From a virus: a DNA stretch of 24,436 bases. The DNA is taken from positions 1 through 24,436 of the IMG/VR virus record IMGVR_UViG_3300025011_000192; one strand, written 5' to 3'. A program made the position numbers and the translations under genes. Under the pieces are notes generated by a model, which did not search any database, was not told where the DNA came from, and saw only the letters and a list, made by a program, of their open reading frames with translations. Below, in pieces: positions 8,998 to 17,580 of the stretch (the first letter of the stretch is position 1; each line of letters opens with the position of its first letter).

Positions 8998-10035
8998 TTA
9001 TTTTATTTTAAATAAACAATTTTTTATTAAATATTCAAACTTTTCTTGATTGTCTGACGGAGATTCTTTATTATTTAAAATATTTTTATCATCATAAAGG
9101 TAATAAATATTTATTCCATCAACAAATCTATTCGCAATATCTTCAATTTCTTTTTTTTCAATACCCTTATCAAAAGCAAATATTATATTCACTCCAAGTC
9201 TAGTTAATTTTTCTATTTGATAATTAGTTACTTTTGTACCACCTATTCCAATTGAATTATAATATCCCATAGACCATAATTGTAAAGGGAATTTTTCTGA
9301 TTCTCCTACAAATATTTCCCCATGTTTCATTATATATGGGTATGTTTTATTTAAACCAAATAATATTTTTGATCTTGCACAAGGTTCTAAATAGATATAT
9401 TTTTGTTCCCATTCTTCTAATTCTTTTTTAAACAATCTTCCTTTAACCCCACATAAATCATTAATTTCTGAAAATATTGGAATAGTAATTCTATTTGATT
9501 GCTCATCATAACCTATTTGAAATTCTTGTTGTGTTTCATATGATATTCCATCATTTAAAAACATATCATTAACATATGGTTTATAATATTTAAGTATTTG
9601 GTTAGAAATAGGTTTTAATGGTTTTTCTTCAATGTCAATATTGCCTTGTTGCATTTCATAAATAAGTTTTGTAATACGAATACTTTCAGGAATATTTTCG
9701 TCAAAATCATGGTAGTATGATATTCCTAACATATCACATATATATTTTATACCATTAAATAATTCTAATTTTTTATTAAAACATACAAGAGATATTAAAT
9801 CAGTAAATTCATTCTTCCCAATTCTTATATCTCTTGTATGATTAATACATTTTAACGATTCTTTATTATAAATATTTATTGCTGTTCTATTATTGCCATC
9901 TATATTTGCTGCACTCCAATATGGATCTGGATTACCAATAGAATGATATTTTATTGAATGACATCCTATTTCTTGTAGAATATCTTCTATTTTATGATTT
10001 TCAAATATGTAAGTTTTTAATTGTTTAATGTCCAT
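8998..10035 (-). CDS. DnaG/TOPRIM-like primase, degenerate active site
   Basis: 345 residues with the layout of a phage DnaG-type primase, expected to lay RNA primers for the adjacent helicase and polymerase. The N terminus (about 15-100) looks like a decayed primase zinc-ribbon region: LKCINHTRD and FTDLISLVCF recall the second half of the DnaG zinc fold, but the usual CPFH and CxxC pairs are missing. A core region follows (about 165-235, ITIPIF...VKGRLF). The TOPRIM part has VGESEKF (Glu245), an IGIGGTKVT strand-turn and FAFDKG (Asp289). The second Asp of the usual DxD is replaced by Gly. ATG at 10035 has GGAAG upstream. Position between the DnaB-like helicase and RecJ supports the role; activity is not assured. 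Confidence 0.78.
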   Translation of the reverse strand: MDIKQLKTYIFENHKIEDILQEIGCHSIKYHSIGNPDPYWSAANIDGNNRTAINIYNKESLKCINHTRDIRIGKNEFTDLISLVCFNKKLELFNGIKYICDMLGISYYHDFDENIPESIRITKLIYEMQQGNIDIEEKPLKPISNQILKYYKPYVNDMFLNDGISYETQQEFQIGYDEQSNRITIPIFSEINDLCGVKGRLFKKELEEWEQKYIYLEPCARSKILFGLNKTYPYIMKHGEIFVGESEKFPLQLWSMGYYNSIGIGGTKVTNYQIEKLTRLGVNIIFAFDKGIEKKEIEDIANRFVDGINIYYLYDDKNILNNKESPSDNQEKFEYLIKNCLFKIK

Positions 10036-10054
10036 GAATACACTTCCATATAAA

Positions 10055-11593
10055 TTATGTTTTTCTTATTAAATATCCAATTTCTATCCATGTATTTAAA
10101 TCAAGATCAATTTCCATTAAAGGTATAACATCTTTACTACCACCACGATTTTTATCTACCTTTGCTCCCATATAAGTTTTAGATAAGTTAAGATTTTGAG
10201 CAATTGGAGTTCCCCATGAACTATTATCTATATATTGATATTTATTATAATCTTCTTTCGGTATTCTTTTACCTAACATTAACATATCTGCTATGTGTTT
10301 TAATTGTTTAGCATTAGCAATATTATTACTACTTAATTGAAATATATCTGTAAATACGGTATCATCAGTCAATTGGAAAACTGCCCATAAAAACATTTTG
10401 ATTTCTTTCATTAATTCTTTTAATTTAGTCCCTGTTTGTTTTACACTCATCCAATCATCAGTACCAAAACCTTTTAAAGTGTCATATCCTGCATATTTTA
10501 CACCATGTACAATATTATGTTTTCTATACTCAAATTCCAATGCCTTATCAGAATAATCTAAGCCTACGTCCTTAAAAAATATTTGTTTATCTTTTTTACT
10601 ATCTACCCATTTCCCTATTTCAATAATTTTTCTAAATTCATTTGAATTTTTTTGTACACGTTTAATATAATCTTCTTCACTTTCTATTGGTATCCCATCA
10701 TCATCACATTCTCTTGTAATATAATTTCCTTTATCATCTTTATATTGACCTAAAACTATTTCTTTTTCTGGTTTGATAATATCAATTCCATGTAACTCTT
10801 TAAATTCTTTATTATTTACTACAGTGGTAATTAATGCACTACGTAAATCATCTTCATCCATTTCATTGCTTATTAATAAAAATTTTTCATTTTTTATTAA
10901 TGTAATATAAGCAATTAATTTCATTAATTTACGAGTTTTACCTTCGTTTGATAATAAACCATCAAAAACAACTTTCCCCAATCTACATCCTCTAAACATT
11001 TCATTAACTAAATTCCAAGGAATTTCCATCCCCATCTGAGGTTTTATTAAATATTTACGAATAGTATCATTTGTTTTTTCATTTAATACAACACTTTCTT
11101 CATTTGCTAAAATAATTGTATTTATTTTATCTGCTTTTGCACGAATCATTTTATATATGTCTTGTGCATTCCATTCATTAAATTTTTTATGTTGTAATAT
11201 TTTTTGAACAGGATACCCATTTCTTTGATATTCTCTAACTAAAGAAAACTTTTTAACAATATTAAAATAATTTTTAAAATCTTCAATGTCTGCTAATGAG
11301 ATCCATTGTGATATTATTTTAAAAGAACCAAATAATTTATATGTTTTTAATCTATCCTTATCTTGACTCATAAAGGTATTTACTTTATTTTCATCAATAG
11401 TTTGGGCAAAAGTTTTATACATTAATTCAAAACAATCATAATAAAATTTTGTTGCTTCATCATCAAAATCATATTTACTTCTTATATATTGTCCCCAAGA
11501 TACATATAAATCAGGATTTTTATAAAAACATCCAACAAGAAGAATTTCATTTTGAATATTTCTAGGTTCTTTTTCTTTAAGTATATCTGTCAT
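10055..11593 (-). CDS. DnaB-like replicative DNA helicase
   Basis: 512 residues. An N-terminal helical domain (about 10-130, NIQNEILLVGCFYKNPDLY resembles the DnaB N-domain start) is followed by a RecA-fold ATPase. The P-loop GLLSNEGKTR (212-221) has one extra residue compared with the usual GxxxxGKT. LLISNEMDEDDLR (239-251) matches the DnaB motif with the catalytic Glu, KYAGYDTLKG (366-375) occupies the Walker B strand, FQLTDD (406-411) resembles the VQLNR motif, and NRGGSKDVIPLMEID near the C terminus matches the KnRnG arginine-finger region. It should be the hexameric fork helicase. ATG follows the stop of the preceding gene with no gap (TAAATG), with GAGG 8 nt upstream inside that gene, so the two are probably translationally coupled. 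Confidence 0.88.
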   Translation of the reverse strand: MTDILKEKEPRNIQNEILLVGCFYKNPDLYVSWGQYIRSKYDFDDEATKFYYDCFELMYKTFAQTIDENKVNTFMSQDKDRLKTYKLFGSFKIISQWISLADIEDFKNYFNIVKKFSLVREYQRNGYPVQKILQHKKFNEWNAQDIYKMIRAKADKINTIILANEESVVLNEKTNDTIRKYLIKPQMGMEIPWNLVNEMFRGCRLGKVVFDGLLSNEGKTRKLMKLIAYITLIKNEKFLLISNEMDEDDLRSALITTVVNNKEFKELHGIDIIKPEKEIVLGQYKDDKGNYITRECDDDGIPIESEEDYIKRVQKNSNEFRKIIEIGKWVDSKKDKQIFFKDVGLDYSDKALEFEYRKHNIVHGVKYAGYDTLKGFGTDDWMSVKQTGTKLKELMKEIKMFLWAVFQLTDDTVFTDIFQLSSNNIANAKQLKHIADMLMLGKRIPKEDYNKYQYIDNSSWGTPIAQNLNLSKTYMGAKVDKNRGGSKDVIPLMEIDLDLNTWIEIGYLIRKT

Positions 11594-12232
11594 TTAAAAT
11601 ACCTCATCTAACAAGTCATTTATGTTTGTGTCTACATCTATATTTTTTTCAACAGATTTATTTATTAATCCATAGTTTATTTTTGGTTTATTCAAATTAT
11701 CAATTATATTTTGTTTTTCATTTTCTAATAATTTTTGTTGTTCCTTCCATTTTAAATAACTATCATACTTATTCAATAGAACTGCTAAATCATATTGTAT
11801 TCTGGAACAACCAATCAAACATTTACCTTTTTTATTATTTGAATTATTTATTCTATCTAATTCTGCTTGTTTTCTTTTCCACATATCTAATAAATCTTCT
11901 GGAGGAATACCTTTTGATAATCCTTTATATGTTCCATTAAAAATTTCATCCATCTTTATGTAAAAATATTTTGGAATAACAACAGTATTATATGCATTTT
12001 GTAACCATCTAAATAATTTATCTTTAGTGATTCTATATTCTAAATCTATTTTGTTTTGCTTTTGTATATCAAGTAATTGTTCAACGGATAATTTATTTCT
12101 TTTTTTATTTAATTGCTTTTCTACAGCACAATCAAAATGATAATATTTATCTTTAATATAAACAAAATTATCATTATCCAAATAAATATATTCTTTACAA
12201 TGAAAACACTTACGAGTTATACTTAGTGTCAT
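11594..12232 (-). CDS. Zinc-finger protein of the replication module, function unknown
   Basis: 212 residues. The N terminus has a Cys-x2-Cys ... His-x2-Cys arrangement (C9, C12, H32, C35; KCFHCK and YYHFDC), typical of a treble-clef or LIM-like zinc site. The rest is charged and mostly helical, with a further CLIGC motif and a Lys/Glu/Gln-rich stretch near 160-180. No catalytic motif is recognised. It lies directly before the DnaB-like helicase and ends in the TAAATG junction with it, so a helicase-loader or helicase-partner role is a reasonable guess from context only. ATG at 12232 has AAGGTG about 10 nt upstream. Confidence 0.7.
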   Translation of the reverse strand: MTLSITRKCFHCKEYIYLDNDNFVYIKDKYYHFDCAVEKQLNKKRNKLSVEQLLDIQKQNKIDLEYRITKDKLFRWLQNAYNTVVIPKYFYIKMDEIFNGTYKGLSKGIPPEDLLDMWKRKQAELDRINNSNNKKGKCLIGCSRIQYDLAVLLNKYDSYLKWKEQQKLLENEKQNIIDNLNKPKINYGLINKSVEKNIDVDTNINDLLDEVF

Positions 12233-12259
12233 TTATTTTTTTCACCTTACCTTATACAA

Positions 12260-12283
12260 AGAAGGGAGATAATACTCCCTTCT
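12260..12283 (-). terminator. Hairpin between the ATPase and zinc-finger genes
   Basis: A perfect 9-bp inverted repeat AGAAGGGAG / CTCCCTTCT with a 6-nt loop lies 10 nt after the ATPase gene stop. Only a short T run (TTTG) follows on the minus strand, so it is at best a weak intrinsic terminator and may instead be an attenuator or RNA-stabilising hairpin within the operon. Confidence 0.55.
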
Positions 12284-12293
12284 AAATATTTAT

Positions 12294-13460
12294 TTAATTA
12301 TTTATAATGTTTAGATATTTCTTCAATTCTTCAATATCATTAAGTTTTTGGAATGCTTTTGGCAATCCTGCTTCAGATATTTTTGCTTGTTTTAATGATT
12401 TATCATTTGTTGATAATTTTTTAACAGCGTTCCCTATTGCATTATGATAATCTTCAACGGTTTTTAATTCAATTTCATTTTTATTAGTAGTGAAGTTATT
12501 CATTTCTTCATCAAATCTAGAGTTTTCTTTTTCAATTGCTTTCATTTCTTTATCTACTGATTTATTTAAGTTATTAGCAATAACAAAATCTTTTTTACCT
12601 TTATTTTTGTCAACTATTACTTGCCAATCTACTAAAGTAGGTTCTATAAGTATTTCATCTTGCTTATGTACTAATGTCCTATCTTTATTTTCTATAATTG
12701 CTTTTATAATACCATCATCATCTTTAAATGTACGAATAACTGTTTTTACATTATAACGAAGATCTTTAAATCCACTAGGAATTTTTCTACCTGTTGCCAT
12801 TGATTTAATTTCTCCAGTTGCCTTATCCCTAAAAGATTCTTTTTCATCATCTTCACGACAAGTTATAGCAAAATGCTTACCACAAGCCAGTAAATCAAGA
12901 ATTAAATCTTGCCCTTCAAATTTTAACCCTTGATAATCTTTAATTTCAATACCTGCTCCATCAATAGCAACTTCTTTTTCCATACCAATTAATTCATTTT
13001 TCTTTGCTCTTACAGTCGCTCTTTTTTTACTAAAATTCAACATACTTTGCTGTTTTGCCACATATAATAAAGTAATTCCATCAACTACTATTGCATCAGG
13101 TTTAAATGGTTCACCATCTGCATCAAGATATACAATATCAGTTTCATTTCCTTCTTCATCAAATTCATAAAATTCTTCATAATTTTTTGCTTTCTTAATA
13201 AATTGTTTTACTTCAGAAACAGATTGGGTATAAATGATAAAAATATTTCTTAAATCATAACCTTCATTCTCATAATTTTCTAAATAACTATCAATACTAC
13301 CTTGTTCTGGATCAATATATAATACCCTAAAAGGTTTGCCATCTTCTCTTTTAAACTTCATTAATTCAAGACACAAAGATGATTTCCAAGTACCTTGTTC
13401 TCCAAAAATTAAAAAGCCACATTTTGTCTGTACTTTACTTCCTCCACGACCAATTGCCAT
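12294..13460 (-). CDS. RecA-like / Sak4-type P-loop ATPase
   Basis: 388 residues with the single RecA-fold domain of phage Sak4-like or AAA_24 nucleotide-binding proteins, which act as recombinases or annealing partners of SSB. The P-loop is FGEQGTWKSS (19-28), with Trp where GKS loops have Gly. YIDPEQGSIDSY (48-59) and Walker B PDAIVVDG (121-128) follow, then FAITCREDD, which fits the sensor strand. The C-terminal 110 residues are charged and helical and may mediate partner contacts. ATG at 13460 has GGAGG 9 nt upstream. It lies between the SSB-like gene and the helicase genes, with hairpins on both sides, which fits a replication/recombination role. Confidence 0.83.
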   Translation of the reverse strand: MAIGRGGSKVQTKCGFLIFGEQGTWKSSLCLELMKFKREDGKPFRVLYIDPEQGSIDSYLENYENEGYDLRNIFIIYTQSVSEVKQFIKKAKNYEEFYEFDEEGNETDIVYLDADGEPFKPDAIVVDGITLLYVAKQQSMLNFSKKRATVRAKKNELIGMEKEVAIDGAGIEIKDYQGLKFEGQDLILDLLACGKHFAITCREDDEKESFRDKATGEIKSMATGRKIPSGFKDLRYNVKTVIRTFKDDDGIIKAIIENKDRTLVHKQDEILIEPTLVDWQVIVDKNKGKKDFVIANNLNKSVDKEMKAIEKENSRFDEEMNNFTTNKNEIELKTVEDYHNAIGNAVKKLSTNDKSLKQAKISEAGLPKAFQKLNDIEELKKYLNIINN

Positions 13461-13509
13461 ATTAATTTTCCTCCATTTGTTTATATTTTATTATTAATTA
13501 TATTTATAT

Positions 13510-13541
13510 TTTATAAGGGTGAAATCAATCACCCTTATAAA
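13510..13541 (-). terminator. 13-bp hairpin after the SSB-like gene
   Basis: A perfect inverted repeat, arms 13510-13522 and 13529-13541 around loop AATCAA, lies 19 nt beyond the SSB-like stop codon. No long T tract follows on either strand. The arms contain TTTATAAGGGT, the same core found in the dispersed element at 158-179 and 21108-21129, so it may be a protein-binding site rather than, or as well as, a terminator. Confidence 0.55.
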
Positions 13542-13560
13542 TTAACTACTTATTTAATTT

Positions 13561-14625
13561 CTACCAAGCAGTATCATCATCTTCTGAAGAATCACTACTC
13601 TTTGAATCTCCCTTACCCCAATCATCTGAAGTATTACCAAATTCATTTTCTGCTTTCTTGTCAGATTTAATTTTTTCCATTGCTTCTTCAATCGCTTTCT
13701 CAGAATATGTTTCCTTATCTAATGTTTTAGGATCTGCACCAACAATAATCAATTCCCTTTTAGTTGGAGAATTAACTTTATCCATTTTATTTTCTTCTCC
13801 CCAACCATCTGACACTTCTACTTCTTCAATATCTTTACTTACTTTAATAATACCCCATACTTTAAGAGCATGATATGGTTTAAGATTTTTCTTAAATGTT
13901 GTTGCTAACTCTTTCTTTTCAATAATAAATTCTGCATCTTCAATATTATTATAATTTACAATTTTTGCAGAAACAATAAATCTAGTTTTAGTATCATCTT
14001 CTGGTTCAATTCCTGTAAATACAATAATTTGTGTAAAATCTGCTGTAGGTTCAAAACCTTCTGCATCAAAATCTACTTCTTTACAAAGTGAAATTTGATT
14101 AGGAATAAATTTAACTGCTCTAACTTTGCCATTTTTACCTTCAAAACTACTGTAATCAATATTACCACGAATAAATAAATTTAAATCATCTTTTAAATTT
14201 TCAGAAATTTCTCTACAAGCATCATATCCAGTTAACATTTTTTTATCGTTAACTTCCTTACCTTTATCATCTTGCTTTTTAGTAATACCAATATTTACAC
14301 CAATAATCCTATAACCTTCTTTATTAAATTTAAGTCTATCTTTCCAAGCAACATCTTGAACGTCTGTTTTCTTTTTACCATCTACTGTTTCAGTTTTTGA
14401 AAAATATACTTTATCTTTTTCTCCATCAGAAAGAGTTATGTATAAAGTTGATTCTTTATCTGTCTTCATGCCAAAATTAACTGTTCTCCAAGGTTTTTGT
14501 GCTTTCTTAGTTAAAGTTTCCTTATAGAAACTTTCTTTTTGTGTACCTGTAGTGATACCTTTAATTTGAAATCCACCTTTAGTTTGAGGTAATCCTAAAC
14601 CTTTGTTTTTTTGTTTTTCTGCCAT
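13561..14625 (-). CDS. Single-stranded DNA-binding protein-like (acidic C-terminal tail)
   Basis: 354 residues. The body looks beta-rich with segments such as LNLFIRGNIDYSSFEGKNGK and KAVKFIPNQISL-like strands expected of an OB fold, and a second similar stretch around 195-270. The last 30 residues are a disordered acidic tail ending DSSEDDDTAW, the kind of acidic tip SSB proteins use to recruit partners. It would coat single-stranded DNA at the fork and work with the Sak4-like ATPase encoded next. It is longer than bacterial SSB (about 170 residues), as phage SSBs often are. ATG at 14625 lies 13 nt after AAAGGAG, a long spacing. The assignment rests on tail, composition and context. Confidence 0.7.
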   Translation of the reverse strand: MAEKQKNKGLGLPQTKGGFQIKGITTGTQKESFYKETLTKKAQKPWRTVNFGMKTDKESTLYITLSDGEKDKVYFSKTETVDGKKKTDVQDVAWKDRLKFNKEGYRIIGVNIGITKKQDDKGKEVNDKKMLTGYDACREISENLKDDLNLFIRGNIDYSSFEGKNGKVRAVKFIPNQISLCKEVDFDAEGFEPTADFTQIIVFTGIEPEDDTKTRFIVSAKIVNYNNIEDAEFIIEKKELATTFKKNLKPYHALKVWGIIKVSKDIEEVEVSDGWGEENKMDKVNSPTKRELIIVGADPKTLDKETYSEKAIEEAMEKIKSDKKAENEFGNTSDDWGKGDSKSSDSSEDDDTAW

Positions 14626-14750
14626 ATGTATATTTAATCTCCTTTAAATTTTATATTTTTTATTTTATTATTCCCATTTATGATTCGCTATGTAACTATT
14701 TAATTAACTTACCAATATGCCAAATTCCTAACCAATTTACCCATTAAATC

Positions 14751-15056
14751 CTATTCTTCATCCTCATTACCACTATCATCCATACTATCTTCCCCATCAT
14801 CTTCTTCAACTAATCTTAAACTACCCTCACTAATATCTAACACAGACCATGTTTCTTTATGCTTGCCATCACTAGGGATAAATTCAATTTCCACCTTCTC
14901 AGGTTTAGTACCTTTAAAACCTGTCACAATACCAACTTTTGACTCTCCTGTGTCTTCAACAATAAAAGTAATTTTGTTGCCACTTGAAATAGTCTGAATT
15001 CCTACCTCTGTCTCCACTTCAATTGATTTGTACGGAACTTTTTCAACATTAACCAT
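14751..15056 (-). CDS. Small acidic protein, unknown function
   Basis: 101 residues. The first 80 are predicted mostly beta strand (KITFIVEDTGESKVGIVTGF, VEIEFIPSDG, TWSVLDIS), suggesting a small barrel. The last 20 are almost entirely Glu/Asp. No family is recognised. It is the first gene after the consensus promoter at 15162-15190 and precedes the SSB-like gene; both share an acidic tail, so a role with DNA-binding replication proteins is possible. ATG at 15056 is 13 nt from GGAG; an ATG nearer the GGAG is out of frame with the rest. Confidence 0.75.
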   Translation of the reverse strand: MVNVEKVPYKSIEVETEVGIQTISSGNKITFIVEDTGESKVGIVTGFKGTKPEKVEIEFIPSDGKHKETWSVLDISEGSLRLVEEDDGEDSMDDSGNEDEE

Positions 15057-15161
15057 AAATAAATCATTTCTCCTTTTCTTTATTAATTTTTTGGATTTGT
15101 TTTTTACTTCTTATTTCTTACTTTCCTTACTCCTTACCCTTCCATAACTTAATCCTTTACT

Positions 15162-15190
15162 ATTATATATTTATTTTTATATTCTGTCAA
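15162..15190 (-). promoter_or_regulatory. Consensus promoter for the acidic protein / SSB genes
   Basis: On the minus strand TTGACA (15190-15185) and TATAAT (15167-15162) are exactly 17 nt apart. The stretch from the -35 box, TTGACAGAATATAAAAATA, is the same as in the promoter at 17581-17609. The -35 box overlaps the arm of a 12-bp inverted repeat at 15187-15228. Confidence 0.85.
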
Positions 15191-15228
15191 GGGGAAATTT
15201 TATTTATTTTTAATTTATTTCCCCTTGA
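15187..15228 (-). terminator. 12-bp hairpin after ligA, overlapping the next -35 box
   Basis: Arms 15187-15198 and 15217-15228 (TCAAGGGGAAAT and its complement) enclose an 18-nt AT-only loop, 46 nt beyond the ligase stop. No T tract follows on the minus strand because the arm runs straight into TTGACA. It may terminate ligase transcription or act as an operator on the promoter. Confidence 0.5.
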
Positions 15229-15274
15229 ACAAAACCTTAATTAACACTAAAACACATAACATCTAACACTTCAA

Positions 15275-17245
15275 TCAAACAACTCTACCAATCATTTCAT
15301 TGAATTGTGTTTCGGATATAATCTCAATTCCTAAATCGTTAGCTTTCTTATTTTTTCCAGTGGTTGAAGATATGTCGTTATTTATTAAAAAATTTGTCTT
15401 AGAACTAACACCAGAACTCAATTTACCCAATAGAGATGTAATTAATTCTTCTAATTCTTTACGATTTTTAAATGTTTCTACTGATCCAGTAACAACAAAA
15501 GTTAATCCTTCAAGTGATTTAAGACTTAATTCCACTTTCTTTTCCTCCTTCTCAAATTCCATAATATTGATTAATCCAATCCACATATTTATTTCACTAT
15601 CATTTTTATACCAATTATACAAACTTTGATTAGTAATATCGCCAAAGTCATCTAATATAGTAAAATCAAAACCATTTAATAATGCTTTCCCAAATGTAAA
15701 CCAATCGTTATTAAAATGTTTAGCAATGATTTTACTTGAACCTTTTCCAATTTGCGGAATACCTAAAGCATATAAAAAATTTTGCATTTTAACTTTTTTT
15801 GATTTTTCAATGGAATTCATTAACTTAGAATAACTTCTACTTCCAAAACCATCCATCTTAATGATTTGACTTTTATATTTATCTAAATTATAAATATCAT
15901 CAAAAGTTTTTAACCAACCTTGATTAATAAATTTCTCTAAGGTTTGTTCAGATAATCCCTCAATATTTAAAGCATCTCTAGAAACAAAATGAGAAAATCG
16001 TTTTAACAATTTAGCAGAACAATTATCATTAGTACATTTTAATACTTTACTTTCATTTAATTGTTCAATAACTGTAATGCCACCACATATAGGACATACT
16101 TTAGGGATTTCTATATTATTACTTCTTGTAAAGTTTTCTTCGATTTGAGGAATAATTTGGTTGGCTTTTATTATAGATACAGAATCTCCAATCCCTAATT
16201 CTAATTCTTCAATAATACTTAAATTATGAAGACTTGCTCTTGATACTTCGGTATTATCCAAAAGAACAGTTTGGAATAAAGCAACAGGTGTAATAACTCC
16301 AGTTCTTCCTACAGACCATTCAATTCCTGTTAATTTTGTGGTTTCTGCTAAATCTATTGCTTTCAGAGCGATACTGTGGTGAGGATGATGAGATGTCTCA
16401 CCTAATGATTTAGAGTATTTAACTGAATCCATAGTAAATACTAATCCATCAATTGGAGTTTTAGTTTCTTCTGCAATTTGATACATTTTATCAATATATT
16501 GATAAATATTTTCACCTTTATTGATTTTAACATGATTAATTGTTGAAAATCCTAATTCATTTAACCATTTAAACTGTTTAAATTTAGAATCAGATAATTC
16601 TTTATTACATTCAAGTACCCCAAAAGCATAAAAATTAACTTCTCTTTGAGAACATATTTCACTACTTAATTGACGGCAAGAACCTGAAACAAGATTCCGT
16701 GGAGTTGCATATTTATCTTCATCTAATAACTTTGAATTAATTTTATCAAAATCATCTTTATGAATAATTGATTCTCCTGCTATTCTTAAAAATCCTTTAA
16801 ATGGTATTATTTTGGGTAAATTTTTATATGTCTTGCAATTATGAGTGATTAATTCACCAACGATAGAATTGCCCCTGGTTGAACCTTCAATTAATACTCC
16901 TTCATTATACACTATTTCATTTGTTAATCCATCAGCCTTTAACATTGCTAAAATATCTTGATTTTTTCTCCATTGATTAATTTCATCAATAGATTTGGTC
17001 TTCGATAATGATTTAAGTGGAATAGGATGTTCTACTTTTTGTAGTTTTGATATTACTTCATATCCAACAGTAATAGTTGGTGAATTATTAAGTATAAAAT
17101 TACATTCGTTTTCAAGATTAGTTAATTCCTCAATCATATTATCATATTCTTTATCCGAAATAGTTGGTTTATTAAGATTATAATAATTGTGCCTGTGGAT
17201 ATTTAATTCTTTTACAAGTTGTTTAATCCTCTTAATCTTGTCCAT
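15275..17245 (-). CDS. ligA: NAD-dependent DNA ligase
   Basis: 656 residues, close to the bacterial LigA length (about 670). It seals nicks using NAD, for instance between Okazaki fragments. Domains in order: Ia (HRHNYYNLNKPTISDKEYD, 17-35), adenylation domain with nucleophile Lys103 in LKADG and GSTRGN (121-126), GES (157-159), PIDGLVF (264-270) and SIALKAI (291-297); an OB fold beginning GRTGVITPVA; zinc finger Cys384, 387, 404, 409; helix-hairpin-helix repeats (about 430-530); and a C-terminal BRCT domain (about 576-656, LEGLTFVVTGS). All key elements seem intact. ATG at 17245 has a strong AAAGGAGG at 6 nt. A phage-encoded NAD ligase next to replication genes fits a self-sufficient replisome. 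Confidence 0.96.
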   Translation of the reverse strand: MDKIKRIKQLVKELNIHRHNYYNLNKPTISDKEYDNMIEELTNLENECNFILNNSPTITVGYEVISKLQKVEHPIPLKSLSKTKSIDEINQWRKNQDILAMLKADGLTNEIVYNEGVLIEGSTRGNSIVGELITHNCKTYKNLPKIIPFKGFLRIAGESIIHKDDFDKINSKLLDEDKYATPRNLVSGSCRQLSSEICSQREVNFYAFGVLECNKELSDSKFKQFKWLNELGFSTINHVKINKGENIYQYIDKMYQIAEETKTPIDGLVFTMDSVKYSKSLGETSHHPHHSIALKAIDLAETTKLTGIEWSVGRTGVITPVALFQTVLLDNTEVSRASLHNLSIIEELELGIGDSVSIIKANQIIPQIEENFTRSNNIEIPKVCPICGGITVIEQLNESKVLKCTNDNCSAKLLKRFSHFVSRDALNIEGLSEQTLEKFINQGWLKTFDDIYNLDKYKSQIIKMDGFGSRSYSKLMNSIEKSKKVKMQNFLYALGIPQIGKGSSKIIAKHFNNDWFTFGKALLNGFDFTILDDFGDITNQSLYNWYKNDSEINMWIGLINIMEFEKEEKKVELSLKSLEGLTFVVTGSVETFKNRKELEELITSLLGKLSSGVSSKTNFLINNDISSTTGKNKKANDLGIEIISETQFNEMIGRVV

Positions 17246-17281
17246 ATGTAACCTCCTTTATTTTTATTAACCTTACTTTTA

Positions 17282-17539
17282 TCACTCAAACTTCATATCC
17301 TTCAACTTTTGTATTTTCTTTTCTAACTTAATAATTTCCTTGTTTCTCATTTCTTCAGCACGTTTAATTGCAGATTCTTTATCTTTATGCCATTCCTTGC
17401 CTTCACCATGACAATATATACCATTACTTCCCACAATTTCTACTACTCCATCCCTTCTACTTCCTTCTACTTCTTTCTCACGTATTCCTTCTGTTAAAGC
17501 ATATTTTGTAATCCAAACTTTGAAAGTATTTTCACTCAT
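17282..17539 (-). CDS. Small conserved phage protein with C-terminal coiled coil
   Basis: 85 residues. An N-terminal beta part (FKVWITKYALTEGIREKEVE, GIYCHGEGKEWHKDKESA) is followed by a charged helix from about residue 54 to the end (IKRAEEMRNKEIIKLEKKIQ), likely a coiled coil. Similar short proteins are familiar from Firmicute phages and plasmids, but no function is known to me. ATG at 17539 has AAGGAGG at 8 nt. It is the first gene after the promoter at 17581-17609 and is followed by ligA 36 nt downstream. Confidence 0.75.
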   Translation of the reverse strand: MSENTFKVWITKYALTEGIREKEVEGSRRDGVVEIVGSNGIYCHGEGKEWHKDKESAIKRAEEMRNKEIIKLEKKIQKLKDMKFE

Positions 17540-17580
17540 AAATTATTACCTCCTTGACAGATTAATTTTTAACTATTCAA

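Noticed and set aside
15187-15228. Confident Rho-independent terminators for the hairpins at 12260, 13510 and 15187
   Set aside because: None is followed by a proper T tract on the minus strand, so they are listed with reduced confidence and other roles are kept open.
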